A stretch of DNA of 52,477 bases, taken from positions 1 through 52,477 of the forward strand of contig CALJOA010000022.1 of assembly GCA_937981585.1 (NCBI GenBank), given 5' to 3'. Source of the stretch: an uncultured Pirellulaceae bacterium. GTDB lineage: Bacteria; Planctomycetota; Planctomycetia; Pirellulales; Pirellulaceae. A program made the position numbers and the translations under genes. The notes beneath the pieces were generated by a model. The model was not told the origin of the DNA. It saw only the letters and a program-made list of their open reading frames with translations, and made no database searches. Each line of letters begins with the position of its first letter. Position 1 is the first letter of the stretch. This document shows positions 28,401 through 36,337 of this stretch, piece after piece.

Positions 28401-29333
28401 CTTAATCGTGGTGACCGATCGGGCAGTCGATCCAACTCGTACTTTGAACCACTGAGTTTTTCCAAGCCGGCCCAACCACCGCTCGAGAAAACTACATCGG
28501 CTTCCAAACCGGATCACGTCGCCAGCGTTGAGCTAACTGAAGCTGAAACTGAAGAAAACAATCTCGCGCAACTGAAGGAGATGGCAGAAGAATTGGCACA
28601 GAAGATCGCCCAGGTTAAGAAGGTCCCTGTCCAAACAAAATTTGCAGCTGCGAAGGCGTTAGAACAAGGCCCTCCAGATCCTTCTCTGGATCCACAACAG
28701 GAACTTTTCAAGTCACCAACTGACGATCCGTTTGCAGTCGAGAAGTCAGTCGTTGTGGCCAAGTCCGCCGGCTACGCAACCCAAAACAAATCGGCTGCTA
28801 ACCAATCGGCAGTAGCGTTAATCAATAGTTCCTTTGAAAACTCCTCAGCAATGAGCAGACCGATCTCGACGATTGAAATGCCTCGCGTTGCTTCGGCTCC
28901 TTTGCCACAAAGTGAGCTCGACTCAATCGAAATACCTACCGCCAAGCTTGTACTTGCGGTCGCCGAAGCCAAAAAGAAACTTCTGGATTCCAAACCGCCA
29001 GAGAGCCATCTGCAACCGGGCTTACTCCGAACCAGTCTGCAGCAATCCAACTGGAGACCCGAAGCTTTATCCTCAGTTCGTCCTAAAGCCGCTTCAGATT
29101 CAGATCAAGACAACACTCAAGCCGACCGCCCAAGAATTGACCACCCCATTGTGATTCGTGCAATTCCAGAGAGCTCGAATTCTTCTGGCTCGACCAGATC
29201 ATCAAATGGCGGCCCAGTCGCCTCTGAACATGCGACCATCGGTGAAACGAATACTGAGTGGAAAAACAATCAGTCTTCTTTGGGGGGGCTTCTCAACCGT
29301 TTTCGAACTGGTGACTTACAACACACCCGGTAA
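25497..29333 (+). CDS. Giant TolC-like outer-membrane efflux lipoprotein with long insertion and tail
   Basis: TolC proteins form the outer-membrane duct of tripartite exporters. This 1278-residue product has a lipoprotein signal (ILLIVIAINTCALIGCHRS, lipobox IGC) and two recognisable OEP halves: LTLDRAYQLALIHSPDLQEQ from about residue 125, and RIARCMRRDLMNARANLVDQW ... RNIDRSKVLFELDRL from about residue 660 to 850. Between them is a roughly 230-residue coiled-coil-like insertion (about 400-640), and after them a roughly 390-residue Pro/Ser/Gln-rich tail with no clear fold. E. coli TolC has about 490 residues. GTG is chosen over the TTG one codon earlier because GGAG lies 6 nt upstream. It heads the operon with the adaptor, ATPase and permease. 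Confidence 0.88.
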   Translation: MPRNRINGILLIVIAINTCALIGCHRSYYRRQADMEASRLIRQKATDPRWNTADGKIDIDPQSRMFNPFSQDHPPIPPDDATSHQFMHVVDQKEGYPHWHANGDTNHIENPVWMSYLPINEKGQVVLTLDRAYQLALIHSPDLQEQRETLYLSALDVSLERFGFDSQLFTGFNSFLTTQGRLRNGGNSSTTLSNQIGSNGGGLNIERLGITGANFAVGLANTVLFNFSGNNTQSATSLIDFSLIQPLLRGAGRERILESLTQSERTLLANVRQLERFRRGFYLQIATGRNPGTGTNRGGNFLGNPGSANFNAGGFFGLLEAQQRIRNQEFNVRQLEAVLEQFREFFTRDRLDSVQLKQFEANVYRQQRNLLDQKTNYQASLDDFKLLLGLPPTIDIVIEDPFLDRFELISDQINERMISISNLRKTTGSGLNDIYQIFEGVGTVTKWPDFKWPSDLNQRIQKLNPFIESAEATLEKIVNQDRKLIETDLRKLEDTRADRVAYLKKVKRAINAGKIISSVDPELFEAKSIVDPATLRKSLIDPEMDSRETIIDEDGEEVLAPRSILKRAEVLQKELQEAKQRIADFAEAEASISKKAEVIEGTEKNPVYEDPALYDYIVTEFQEKIPGQLSELNNLALELSLLQALARSNTIEINDVNIDSEHAIRIARCMRRDLMNARANLVDQWRNIEFVADQLEAGVDIVFEGEIGNVGDNPFKLRLDNGQLRGGFRFDAPIVRMAERNQYRQALIQYQQARRNFYQFEDNLNANLRDILRNIDRSKVLFELDRLTVQVDIQNVEINRYQLDAPVSVNAAGGGTNRLGAQTSRNLTDAIINLNGSQNSFLQTWVRFEVLRRNLDFDMGTMQIDQNGSWIDPGYIDGGIVTRAANMMGLQLDCQFCENVEVFYSDDGYSQMSDGVYSDNVYGEPVYGEPSPVGGFGNQTIDQAPSGNGAIATENVDLETPEIPDTPELNRGDRSGSRSNSYFEPLSFSKPAQPPLEKTTSASKPDHVASVELTEAETEENNLAQLKEMAEELAQKIAQVKKVPVQTKFAAAKALEQGPPDPSLDPQQELFKSPTDDPFAVEKSVVVAKSAGYATQNKSAANQSAVALINSSFENSSAMSRPISTIEMPRVASAPLPQSELDSIEIPTAKLVLAVAEAKKKLLDSKPPESHLQPGLLRTSLQQSNWRPEALSSVRPKAASDSDQDNTQADRPRIDHPIVIRAIPESSNSSGSTRSSNGGPVASEHATIGETNTEWKNNQSSLGGLLNRFRTGDLQHTR

Positions 29334-29624
29334 ACCATCTAAAACGATATCGCAGGCGGTTTGGCAGTGTTTTACGGAACTCTGGTACCTTTGGTTGGTT
29401 ACATTTGAGTGGTGGTAGCTGCTGTTTTCACTGCCAATCGGGGCGCTGCCCTGTCGATCCGGTTAGTATGCCTGTTGGGGATTTGAGGCCCAGTCGAACT
29501 GTCTGTTTTGATGTTCCGATTGAGCCGATTATTTCCAAGGGATCTTTGTTTGTTCGGACAGGCTTTTCCAGTACTCGTTAGTCCAATGCTTGAGTTTCTC
29601 CGGTCTGGTCATCGCAGGTCTAAA

Positions 29625-31472
29625 ATGACACTTTCAATCAATCAGAATCGTTTGTCTCAACGAAATCAAAACGGACTTGTCGCGCCGTTTGTGATCGCCG
29701 CAATAGTTGCGGTCGTCTTGCTGAGTTTGGCGGGCTACTTCTACTTCAGCGGCAGCAGTGGCGAAGGCGAAACGATCGCGCCGATCATGGCCAAGGTCAC
29801 TCGAGGCGAGTTCGTGTCCCAGGTTTTGGATCAAGGTGAAGTGCAAAGTAGCGAGAACGTCGAGATTCGATGTGAGGTTCGCGCCCGAAACGGATCGCTT
29901 TCAGTACTCTCGGTAGCGCCTGAAGGTTCCCTTGCCAAAGGAGGCGACTTTCTGGTTCAACTGGATTCGACTTCATTCGAAAAAGAGTTGGAGCAGCAAA
30001 ACATAGACGTCGTAAATTCCGAGACAGGCGTGATCCAGGCCGAGTCGAACCTGGCGTCTGCCCGAGCCACCAAAGAAGAGTTCATTGAAGGAACCTTCAA
30101 ACAAGAAGTCAAAAAGATCCTTAACGAGATTTATGATGCCGAGAGCCAGATTGAAAGAGCGAAACAGGAGCTTTTGACAGCCAAGGCACAACTTGCTCAC
30201 AGTAAGAAGCTACAGAGTAAAGGCTACATTACCAAGCAAACGCTTGACGCTGAAAAATTCAGTTTGAAGAACGCCGAGATTGGCGTCCAAAAAGGCGAGC
30301 TGGCGTTGGAACTGGCTACTGAGAAGAAGCGAGTCCTCGAAGACATTTCGTTCAAGAAAGAAACGATTCAACTCGATGCCGATATTAAGGCTTCAATGGT
30401 CAAGCTCAGCAGCGAACGAAAGTCGCTTGAGGTCGAGAAAGAAAAGCTGGCCGAAATCAAGCAGATGATCGAGAAGTGCACAATCCGAGTTCCTGAAGGC
30501 GTCTCGGGCCAGGTCGTCTATGCCAAAGAGTCGTCACGTGGTGGCAATGACTGGATTCTCGAAGAGGGTACTGCGGTTCGCCAGAATCAGGTGCTCGTCC
30601 GGCTTCCCAATCCAGAGAGGATGGAAGTCAAGGCACTCATCAACGAGCAGAGCATTACACAAATTGATGTCGGCATGCCGGCCATTATCAAAGTCGACGC
30701 GCTCAATAATACAACGCTCAAAGGCGTCGTCACCAAGGTCAATCAATACGCCGAATCAAGCGGCTGGATGTCCAGTAGCATTCGCAAGTACGCGGCCTAC
30801 GTAAAAATTCTCGATCCCCCAATCACGCTCAAACCGGGCATGAACGCTTCGGTCACAATCCAGGTTCAATACGAACCAGACGTTTTGTTGGCTCCTATTC
30901 AAACCATTTACGCGGTCCAGGAGAAGCAATTTTGCTTGATCCGAAAAGGCGAAGACCAATGGGAAACCAAAGAGGTTGTCGTCGGTGGTGACAACTCGCA
31001 AATGGTTTTCATCAAGGAAGGGATTGAAGAAGGGGAAGAATTGGTCATGAATCCTGGTGCCTACAAAGAGTACATGGACCTTCCCGAGATCGTGCGAGAT
31101 ACCAAAATCGAAATTCCAGATAAAGAGAAGGCTGCTCTGGCCCGCAATCAAACCAATACGGGAAAGGACGGTGAGGGTTCCAAAACCGAAAGGGGCGGCG
31201 GTAAAGAAGGAAAAAAAGGCGGAGGCAAAAGCAGAGGCGGGCCAATGGATCTCCCTGCCAATGGCGCTGCATTGATCGCTTCCAAAGATTCCGACGGCGA
31301 CGGCAAGCTCACCAAAGAAGAGGTTGGTGTTCCCTACACCTATTTCTTTGATCGAATCGACACAGACGCTGATGGATTTCTTTCTGAGTCCGAGGCTGAC
31401 GCTTCTATCAAGCAAATCCAACAACGACGTGCCCAAGGAGGCGGGGGGCAACGTGGTGGCGGGGGTCAATAA
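29625..31472 (+). CDS. HlyD/MacA-type periplasmic adaptor with C-terminal EF-hands
   Basis: The adaptor joins an inner-membrane pump to the TolC duct. The 615-residue product has one N-terminal membrane helix (VIAAIVAVVLLSLAGYFYF), a lipoyl/barrel-sandwich start (TRGEFVSQVLDQGEVQSSENVEIRCEV written across residues 55-80), a long alpha-hairpin coiled coil (residues about 115-290) and beta-barrel parts (KVDALNNTTLKGVVTKVN, LKPGMNASVTI). After about residue 500 comes a Lys/Gly-rich linker, then two EF-hand loops, DSDGDGKLTKEE and DTDADGFLSESE (about residues 554-591), then a Gly/Gln tail. Start: ATG with AGG 6 nt upstream; a TTG/ATG 39 codons earlier is possible. The ATPase gene begins 3 nt after the stop. 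Confidence 0.92.
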   Translation: MTLSINQNRLSQRNQNGLVAPFVIAAIVAVVLLSLAGYFYFSGSSGEGETIAPIMAKVTRGEFVSQVLDQGEVQSSENVEIRCEVRARNGSLSVLSVAPEGSLAKGGDFLVQLDSTSFEKELEQQNIDVVNSETGVIQAESNLASARATKEEFIEGTFKQEVKKILNEIYDAESQIERAKQELLTAKAQLAHSKKLQSKGYITKQTLDAEKFSLKNAEIGVQKGELALELATEKKRVLEDISFKKETIQLDADIKASMVKLSSERKSLEVEKEKLAEIKQMIEKCTIRVPEGVSGQVVYAKESSRGGNDWILEEGTAVRQNQVLVRLPNPERMEVKALINEQSITQIDVGMPAIIKVDALNNTTLKGVVTKVNQYAESSGWMSSSIRKYAAYVKILDPPITLKPGMNASVTIQVQYEPDVLLAPIQTIYAVQEKQFCLIRKGEDQWETKEVVVGGDNSQMVFIKEGIEEGEELVMNPGAYKEYMDLPEIVRDTKIEIPDKEKAALARNQTNTGKDGEGSKTERGGGKEGKKGGGKSRGGPMDLPANGAALIASKDSDGDGKLTKEEVGVPYTYFFDRIDTDADGFLSESEADASIKQIQQRRAQGGGGQRGGGGQ

Positions 31473-31475
31473 ATC

Positions 31476-32243
31476 GTGAACTCGACTCCGGCAAAAATGG
31501 CCGCGGTGATCCGTGACTTGCAAAAACACTATGTCCTCAAAAGCGAAACGGTTCGTGCACTTCGCGGGGTCTCGTTTGCAGTTCCACAAGGCGATTATGT
31601 TGCCATCATGGGACCTTCGGGTTCTGGGAAAAGCACCCTCCTGAATTTGCTTGGCTGTTTGGATCGACCAACCGAAGGTTCGTTTATGCTTGGTGATGAT
31701 GATGTTGCTGCGATGTCCGATGACGAGCTTTCGGCAATCCGAGCCTCAAGAATTGGGTTCGTGTTTCAGTCTTACAACCTGATTCCGCAGTTGAGCGTCG
31801 TTGAAAACATTGAGGTTCCGCTCTACTACATGGGCAACCTCAACTCGAAATCAAAACAACGAAGTATTGCGTTGGCTGCAATGGTTGGGCTTGGTGACCG
31901 GCTGGGACATCGGCCAACACAGCTTTCCGGTGGTCAGCAACAGCGCGTTGCCATCGCCAGATCACTGGTTAACGATCCCTATTTCATTCTTGCCGACGAA
32001 GCGACCGGGAACCTCGATTCAGTTACCACCGAAGAAATTCTGGCTTTGTTTCAGCGGCTCAATGATGAAGGCCGCACGATCATCATGGTGACCCACGAAG
32101 ACGAAGTCGCCGAGCATGCCAAACGCGTGATTCGTTTGCGTGACGGCGAGATTCAAGTCGACGAACCGATCAAAGGTCGCAAGGTGTTTACTGCTGAGCA
32201 AATCGAAGAGATTTCTCAGAACGCAAATTCTTCCAGTGATTAA
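31476..32243 (+). CDS. MacB/LolD-type ABC transporter ATP-binding protein
   Basis: The ATPase powers the permease encoded next. The 255-residue protein has Walker A GPSGSGKST (about residues 46-54), Q-loop in VFQSYNLIPQLSVVENI, the signature LSGGQQQRVAIARSL, Walker B YFILADEATGNLDS and the H-loop MVTHEDE. These match the MacB/LolD/FtsE group, in which ATPases act with FtsX-type permeases. The GTG start lies 3 nt after the adaptor stop; an ATG seven codons in is an alternative. Unlike E. coli MacB, ATPase and permease are separate proteins here. Confidence 0.95.
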   Translation: MNSTPAKMAAVIRDLQKHYVLKSETVRALRGVSFAVPQGDYVAIMGPSGSGKSTLLNLLGCLDRPTEGSFMLGDDDVAAMSDDELSAIRASRIGFVFQSYNLIPQLSVVENIEVPLYYMGNLNSKSKQRSIALAAMVGLGDRLGHRPTQLSGGQQQRVAIARSLVNDPYFILADEATGNLDSVTTEEILALFQRLNDEGRTIIMVTHEDEVAEHAKRVIRLRDGEIQVDEPIKGRKVFTAEQIEEISQNANSSSD

Positions 32244-32281
32244 CGTCTTTGTCACATAAACCAACTACTAACTGATTCTCA

Positions 32282-33622
32282 ATGCTCCTTTTACGAACTT
32301 GGAAACTTGGAATTCGAAGCCTTTTGCTTCACCCGATGCGCTCGTCGTTGACGGTTCTAGGGATTTTGATTGGTGTCACCAGCGTAATCTGGCTCTTGGC
32401 CATCAGCGAAGGTATCAGTAAGGAGTTTCAGCGTCAGATTGAAGATCTTGGTGCCGAGAATATTATTGTTCGTAGCATCAAACCGCCCGATGAAGGCGGT
32501 GGAAATTTCCGGCGGGTTAACGCATTTGGCGTCTCCAGGGCCGAGTACAGGATGATCAACGATACGATTTCAACGGTCGATCGAGTTTTGCCCATTCGCG
32601 AGTTGACTCAAAAGTTCGCCAACATGGGCAACTCAAAAGTCAAACCGATCAACGGACGGCTTGTTGGTTGCACCTCGGAGTATGCTGAAGTGACCCGGTT
32701 GGTTGTCAATCGAGGGCACTTTCTCACCACTCAGGAAGTCGAAACTGGTGCAACGGTTTGCGTCATCGCCGCGACGCTGGCGCAAAAACTGTTCCCGGGC
32801 GAAGATCCAATCGAAAAGGAGATCTACCTACCTGAGAACCAAGATTACTATGAGATCGTCGGCGTGCTTGAGCCGCGAAATTCTACCGCCGCGATCGGTG
32901 GTTCACTTGCGTCACAGGATTTTTCGCTTGATGTCTATATTCCTGTGACAACAATGCGGATCCGGCTCAGCGACGAAGTAACCAAACGAAGCGGCGGAAC
33001 GTTTTCCCGCCAGCGTTTTGAACTTTCCCAAATCACCGTCCAAGTCAAAAACGTCGATGACGTGCCTCAAACGGCTAAGTTGGTTGAAGCCACGTTGCGG
33101 GTCAGAGATCCCGACCGGCAGGACTTTGCCGTCGTCGTTCCGTATGAGCTTTTGGAACAAGCCAAAACGACTCGGATGATGTTCATGATGTTTATGTGCT
33201 TGATCGCCGCCATTTCGTTGGTCGTTGGTGGTATTGGAATTATGAATATCATGTTGGCAACCGTTACCGAGCGTACTCGCGAAATCGGCGTCAGGCGTGC
33301 GCTGGGTGCCAAACGTTCCGACATCACACAGCAGTTTCTTGTCGAGACGATCACGCTGTCGGTCGTCGGCGGCCTGACGGGAATCTTGTTGGGCCTGCTC
33401 GGTCCCTGGACGTTCGTACTTGCGCGAGACGGAGTCGAGCGATTCGCTCCCAATCTTTATTCTGTCATTCCTGAGGTTGGTCGCGTCATGAGCCCAGAGA
33501 TCGTGCCGGCGTCAATCCCGGTCTCATTCTTCATATCCGTTGTCGTCGGCGTCACGTTCGGTCTTTATCCGGCGATGCGAGCCGCTCAAATGGATCCGAT
33601 CGAAGCGCTTCGACACGAGTAA
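32282..33622 (+). CDS. MacB-type ABC transporter permease (FtsX-like)
   Basis: The 446-residue protein has one N-terminal membrane helix (SSLTVLGILIGVTSVIWLLAIS), a large periplasmic domain (about residues 45-300, MacB_PCD type) and three C-terminal helices (MMFMMFMCLIAAISLVVGGIG, the segment after ETITLSVVGG, and the FFISVVVGVTFGLYP segment). The strings GGIGIMNIML and ERTREIGVRRALGAKR are the FtsX/MacB permease hallmark. It follows the ATPase by 38 bp. MacB-type pumps do not move substrate through the membrane but drive periplasmic substrates through TolC, so the substrate is likely periplasmic or a lipid-like molecule; it cannot be told from the sequence. Confidence 0.95.
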   Translation: MLLLRTWKLGIRSLLLHPMRSSLTVLGILIGVTSVIWLLAISEGISKEFQRQIEDLGAENIIVRSIKPPDEGGGNFRRVNAFGVSRAEYRMINDTISTVDRVLPIRELTQKFANMGNSKVKPINGRLVGCTSEYAEVTRLVVNRGHFLTTQEVETGATVCVIAATLAQKLFPGEDPIEKEIYLPENQDYYEIVGVLEPRNSTAAIGGSLASQDFSLDVYIPVTTMRIRLSDEVTKRSGGTFSRQRFELSQITVQVKNVDDVPQTAKLVEATLRVRDPDRQDFAVVVPYELLEQAKTTRMMFMMFMCLIAAISLVVGGIGIMNIMLATVTERTREIGVRRALGAKRSDITQQFLVETITLSVVGGLTGILLGLLGPWTFVLARDGVERFAPNLYSVIPEVGRVMSPEIVPASIPVSFFISVVVGVTFGLYPAMRAAQMDPIEALRHE

Positions 33623-33633
33623 ATTCAACTTTA

Positions 33634-34524
33634 TCAGTTCGAGCCAGTCGCTTCTGGTTTTTTCTTCGAGTCCAAAAGCTGCAAATGGACTCTGGCAACT
33701 TGGCCCATGAAGTTCTGCTTGCCCAGTGGGTTGACGTCCGCGGCCAGTTTCAGTGAGGCGGATGCGGAATCTGATTTCCCCAACATCTCGTAGTACAACC
33801 CGGTGTAAAGATGTGCGTAATAAAGCTGTAGACGATGTGAGCCGCTGTCTTTTTTGACGCGCGGTGTCGTGGTCTGTGCGGCGATAAGGACTTCCTTGGG
33901 AGTCATTCGACCGGCAAACATTTCGTAGACTTGCGACATCGGTACACGAGTGTCGTCGGTGATCGGGATCAGTTTTTTGCGGGCTTTCTCTAAATCAGAA
34001 ACTCTCGCCGCGCAAAGCAAATGCCAAACGGCATTCTCCACATCCTGTGAGTTGACCGTCTGGTGCGTTTCAAACTGCTTGACTCCATCCTCAAATCGGT
34101 TCGCGTAGTAAAGTGCCAATCCTCGCTGCCAAAGTTGCGGCTCAAGATCTGCGTCCAATCGAATGACGTGATCAAAGGCCGAAATGCTCTGATCCATTTT
34201 GCCGGCGGCGAATCCGATATTCCCGCGCAGAAACTGATAGCGGATGACGTCGGGTCGGAGTTCACACAATTGTTTGGCGGCAGTGAGAGCCGATTCATAC
34301 TCGCCATTGCTGAAATCTTCAGTTGCCTGGCCTGCCAATTTGCGGACCAACTCCTTTTCTTTCTCAGGATCCACTTTGGTAGGCGGTTTTTCTTGATCCT
34401 GAACTTGAGCCGAACCTCTCGCAGTAGCGGAGTCGCTTTCTTGCGCATTTTCTTGACCGACCGAAGTTGGAGCAATCAAAACTGCAATAAGGAGAAGGCA
34501 TATCAAGATTGAGGTTTTTGGCAT
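33634..34524 (-). CDS. Exported TPR-repeat protein
   Basis: The 296-residue protein starts with a signal peptide (ILICLLLIAVLIAPTSVGQ) and then a charged linker. Residues about 65-250 form TPR-like helical pairs: EDFSNGEYESALTAAKQLCEL, FAAGKMDQSISAFDHVIRLDA, YYANRFEDGVKQFE and HLYTGLYYEMLGKSDSASAS. TPR arrays bind partner proteins. The gene converges on the efflux permease with only 11 bp between stops, which says nothing about function. It is probably periplasmic; the partner is unknown. Confidence 0.85.
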   Translation of the reverse strand: MPKTSILICLLLIAVLIAPTSVGQENAQESDSATARGSAQVQDQEKPPTKVDPEKEKELVRKLAGQATEDFSNGEYESALTAAKQLCELRPDVIRYQFLRGNIGFAAGKMDQSISAFDHVIRLDADLEPQLWQRGLALYYANRFEDGVKQFETHQTVNSQDVENAVWHLLCAARVSDLEKARKKLIPITDDTRVPMSQVYEMFAGRMTPKEVLIAAQTTTPRVKKDSGSHRLQLYYAHLYTGLYYEMLGKSDSASASLKLAADVNPLGKQNFMGQVARVHLQLLDSKKKPEATGSN

Positions 34525-34671
34525 GGTGATCTTTCTATGTCAATTGAGGTGCACCAGAGCTTTCTATCGTAAAACGATTTGTCTGAAAATCGAATTGGTA
34601 CCACGGATTTATCTATGGCACATCCATGGTTAAACTGCGGATGAAAGTTGGAGAAAACGCTCGGTCTGAGT

Positions 34672-34735
34672 AGCTACGGTTACTGGCTGTTTGACCTTGG
34701 CTAGTGCCAAAACCCCAAACGGCTCATGAAATCAT
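34672..34735. repeat. Worn family A copy (A3)
   Basis: ACGGTTACTGGCTGTTTGAC, then GGCTAGTGCC and AACCCCAAACGGCT and a closing GAAATCA, follow the loop and right half of family A copies A1 and A2 in order, but the left arm is lost. It directly abuts family B copy B2. Confidence 0.6.
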
Positions 34736-34806
34736 AAGCTCTCCGAGCCGTGAAGTGAATTTTCTGGTCTCGGCTCGGAGAGCCGAGCTACTTTCTTCGA
34801 ATCCGA
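34736..34806. repeat. Double palindrome, family B (copy B2)
   Basis: GCTCTCCGAGCCG and CGGCTCGGAGAGC form the long stem, with each arm also a short hairpin, as in copy B1. The shared 3' flank CTTTCTTCGAATCCG differs from B1 by one base. It lies between the TPR gene and the methyltransferase gene, ending 17 bp before the start I choose for the latter. Confidence 0.85.
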
Positions 34807-34823
34807 AGCTTCGAGATCTGCAA

Positions 34824-35492
34824 GTGGCCAAACAAAACGAACGTCTGGAGAAGAACTACGATCGGGCGGCGTGGTTTTACGAAAGGGCCGCCAAGGTCTA
34901 TTCAACAAATCAAATCCGTTCGTCAAAACGTTTCCAGCTCAAGTACATCGAGCCGGGAGATAAAGTCCTCTATCTCGGTGCTGGCACAGGCGAAGAGGCA
35001 GTAATGGCGGCTCGTCTGGGTGCCGAAGTCACATGCATCGATATTTCTCAGGCGATGCTCGATGTAGTCCAGCGGAAACTCGGCCAAGAGTCGTTGTCCG
35101 CCGAATTGATTTGCCAAGACGCGTTTGATCACCAGCGGATCGCGCACTATGACGTCGTGGCGTCAAATTACTTTCTCAATGTGTTCCGTCGTCAAGACAT
35201 GATCAAGATGCTGGGCTTTACCGCGACCCTGGTTCGCCCAGGTGGTAGGTACATGGTGGCCGATGTTGCCAGGTCGCAGGGAAATATTTTGGCCCAAGCC
35301 TTCAATATCTTTTACTTGAAGCTCGCCATGTTCGCTTTTTGGATGCTCGGTTTGGTACCGCTTCACGAGAACTATGACTATTGCAAGTTTTTTCCAGACG
35401 CCGGATTGGAAACCGAGCACGTTGAGTTTTTTCGTTACGCGAAAATCGGACCTGTGTTGTTTCAGTCGATCGTAGCCAGGCGAGTCACGTAG
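34824..35492 (+). CDS. Class I SAM-dependent methyltransferase
   Basis: The protein carries SAM motif I VLYLGAGTGEEAVMAA, motif II VTCIDIS with the acidic ribose ligand, and DVVASNYFLNVF as motif IV. The N-terminal segment NYDRAAWFYERAAKVYS and the late LKLAMFAFWMLGLVPLHENYDYCKFF resemble ubiquinone/menaquinone or phosphatidylethanolamine methyltransferases, with a hydrophobic segment that may touch the membrane. The frame is open for 40 codons further upstream, but that part is family A/B repeat DNA, so I start at the GTG of VAKQNERLEK (222 residues). The substrate is unknown. Confidence 0.85.
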   Translation: MAKQNERLEKNYDRAAWFYERAAKVYSTNQIRSSKRFQLKYIEPGDKVLYLGAGTGEEAVMAARLGAEVTCIDISQAMLDVVQRKLGQESLSAELICQDAFDHQRIAHYDVVASNYFLNVFRRQDMIKMLGFTATLVRPGGRYMVADVARSQGNILAQAFNIFYLKLAMFAFWMLGLVPLHENYDYCKFFPDAGLETEHVEFFRYAKIGPVLFQSIVARRVT

Positions 35493-35564
35493 AATGAAGA
35501 AGCGCGAGCGAATCGTACCGCGGGCGGTTTACTTGGTGCTCCCTTGCTCGCCGGTCACAAGTCG

Positions 35565-35686
35565 AGGCTGTGATTTTTTTAAAACATTACTTAACAACAT
35601 CAGCCGTTTTGGCGATGGCCACGGTTAATGGCAGTTCAACCGTGGCTATCGCCCAAACGCCCAAACGGCTAGTAAAATCACAACCT
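35565..35686. repeat. Nested inverted repeat, family A (copy A2)
   Basis: Ends AGGCTGTGATTTT and AAAATCACAACCT are the same as in A1. The inner stem GGCGATGGCCACGGTT pairs completely with AACCGTGGCTATCGCC (one G-T pair) around the loop AATGGCAGTTC. Compared with A1, one stem pair is C-G in A1 and A-T here. The right arm has a duplicated CCCAAACG. It lies between the methyltransferase and the response regulator genes, which converge on it. Confidence 0.9.
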
Positions 35687-35700
35687 AGTCGTGCGCTGGT

Positions 35701-36150
35701 TTACTGAGCGTCTTCCACTTTCTGGATGTACTGACGCAGGCGTTCGTTCTCGTCGGTGACTCCCTTGAGCTGAAGCATATTCTCAACTCGTTTGAGAAGC
35801 TCGACTCGGTTGACGGGCTTGGAAAGAAAATCATTGGTGCCTGCATCGACGGCTCGCTCGATATCACCAAGCTCATTGAGCGCGGTCACCATCAGGATCA
35901 TGATCTTTTTCAGCTCGGGATCGCCTTTGATCTTTTCACAGACTTCGAAGCCACTGAGCTTGGGCATCATCACGTCCAAAAGGATCAAGTCCGGTTTGAA
36001 CGAAGCCGCCTTTTCCATCGTCTCTTGTCCATCAACAGCGATTTCGGTGACGCAGCCGAGGTCGGATAGATAGGCCTCCAGCAGTTCCCGGTTGGCTTCG
36101 TTGTCGTCCGCGATCAAAACGCGATCAGCGGTGGTTTTGGTTTCGTCCAT
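35701..36150 (-). CDS. Single-domain response regulator (CheY-like)
   Basis: The 149-residue protein is one receiver domain with a short coiled-coil tail. Acidic pocket residues Asp15-Asp16 (LIADDNEANRE), phospho-acceptor Asp59 (LILLDVMMPK), Thr89 (MVTALNE) and Lys111 (FLSKPVNR) are all present, so it should be phosphorylated. There is no output domain; the C-terminal LQLKGVTDENERLRQYIQKVE could bind a partner. No histidine kinase is adjacent. It follows a HEAT-like gene on the same strand by 187 bp. Confidence 0.93.
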   Translation of the reverse strand: MDETKTTADRVLIADDNEANRELLEAYLSDLGCVTEIAVDGQETMEKAASFKPDLILLDVMMPKLSGFEVCEKIKGDPELKKIMILMVTALNELGDIERAVDAGTNDFLSKPVNRVELLKRVENMLQLKGVTDENERLRQYIQKVEDAQ

Positions 36151-36337
36151 GGAAAGTCGTTGGCTTGTAGCTGAAATTTGAGATCAAACGTGGCTCTGAA
36201 GTCCAAGACCTCAGTCTCCCACATTGTAGTGAATCGGAGGACACGTGGGATAGGTATCTTGATATCGGGCTGATTGGCTCGAACAGCATGCAATGAGCGC
36301 TGATGACAAGAAGACGCCAAGAAGGCCTCAAGCAAAC

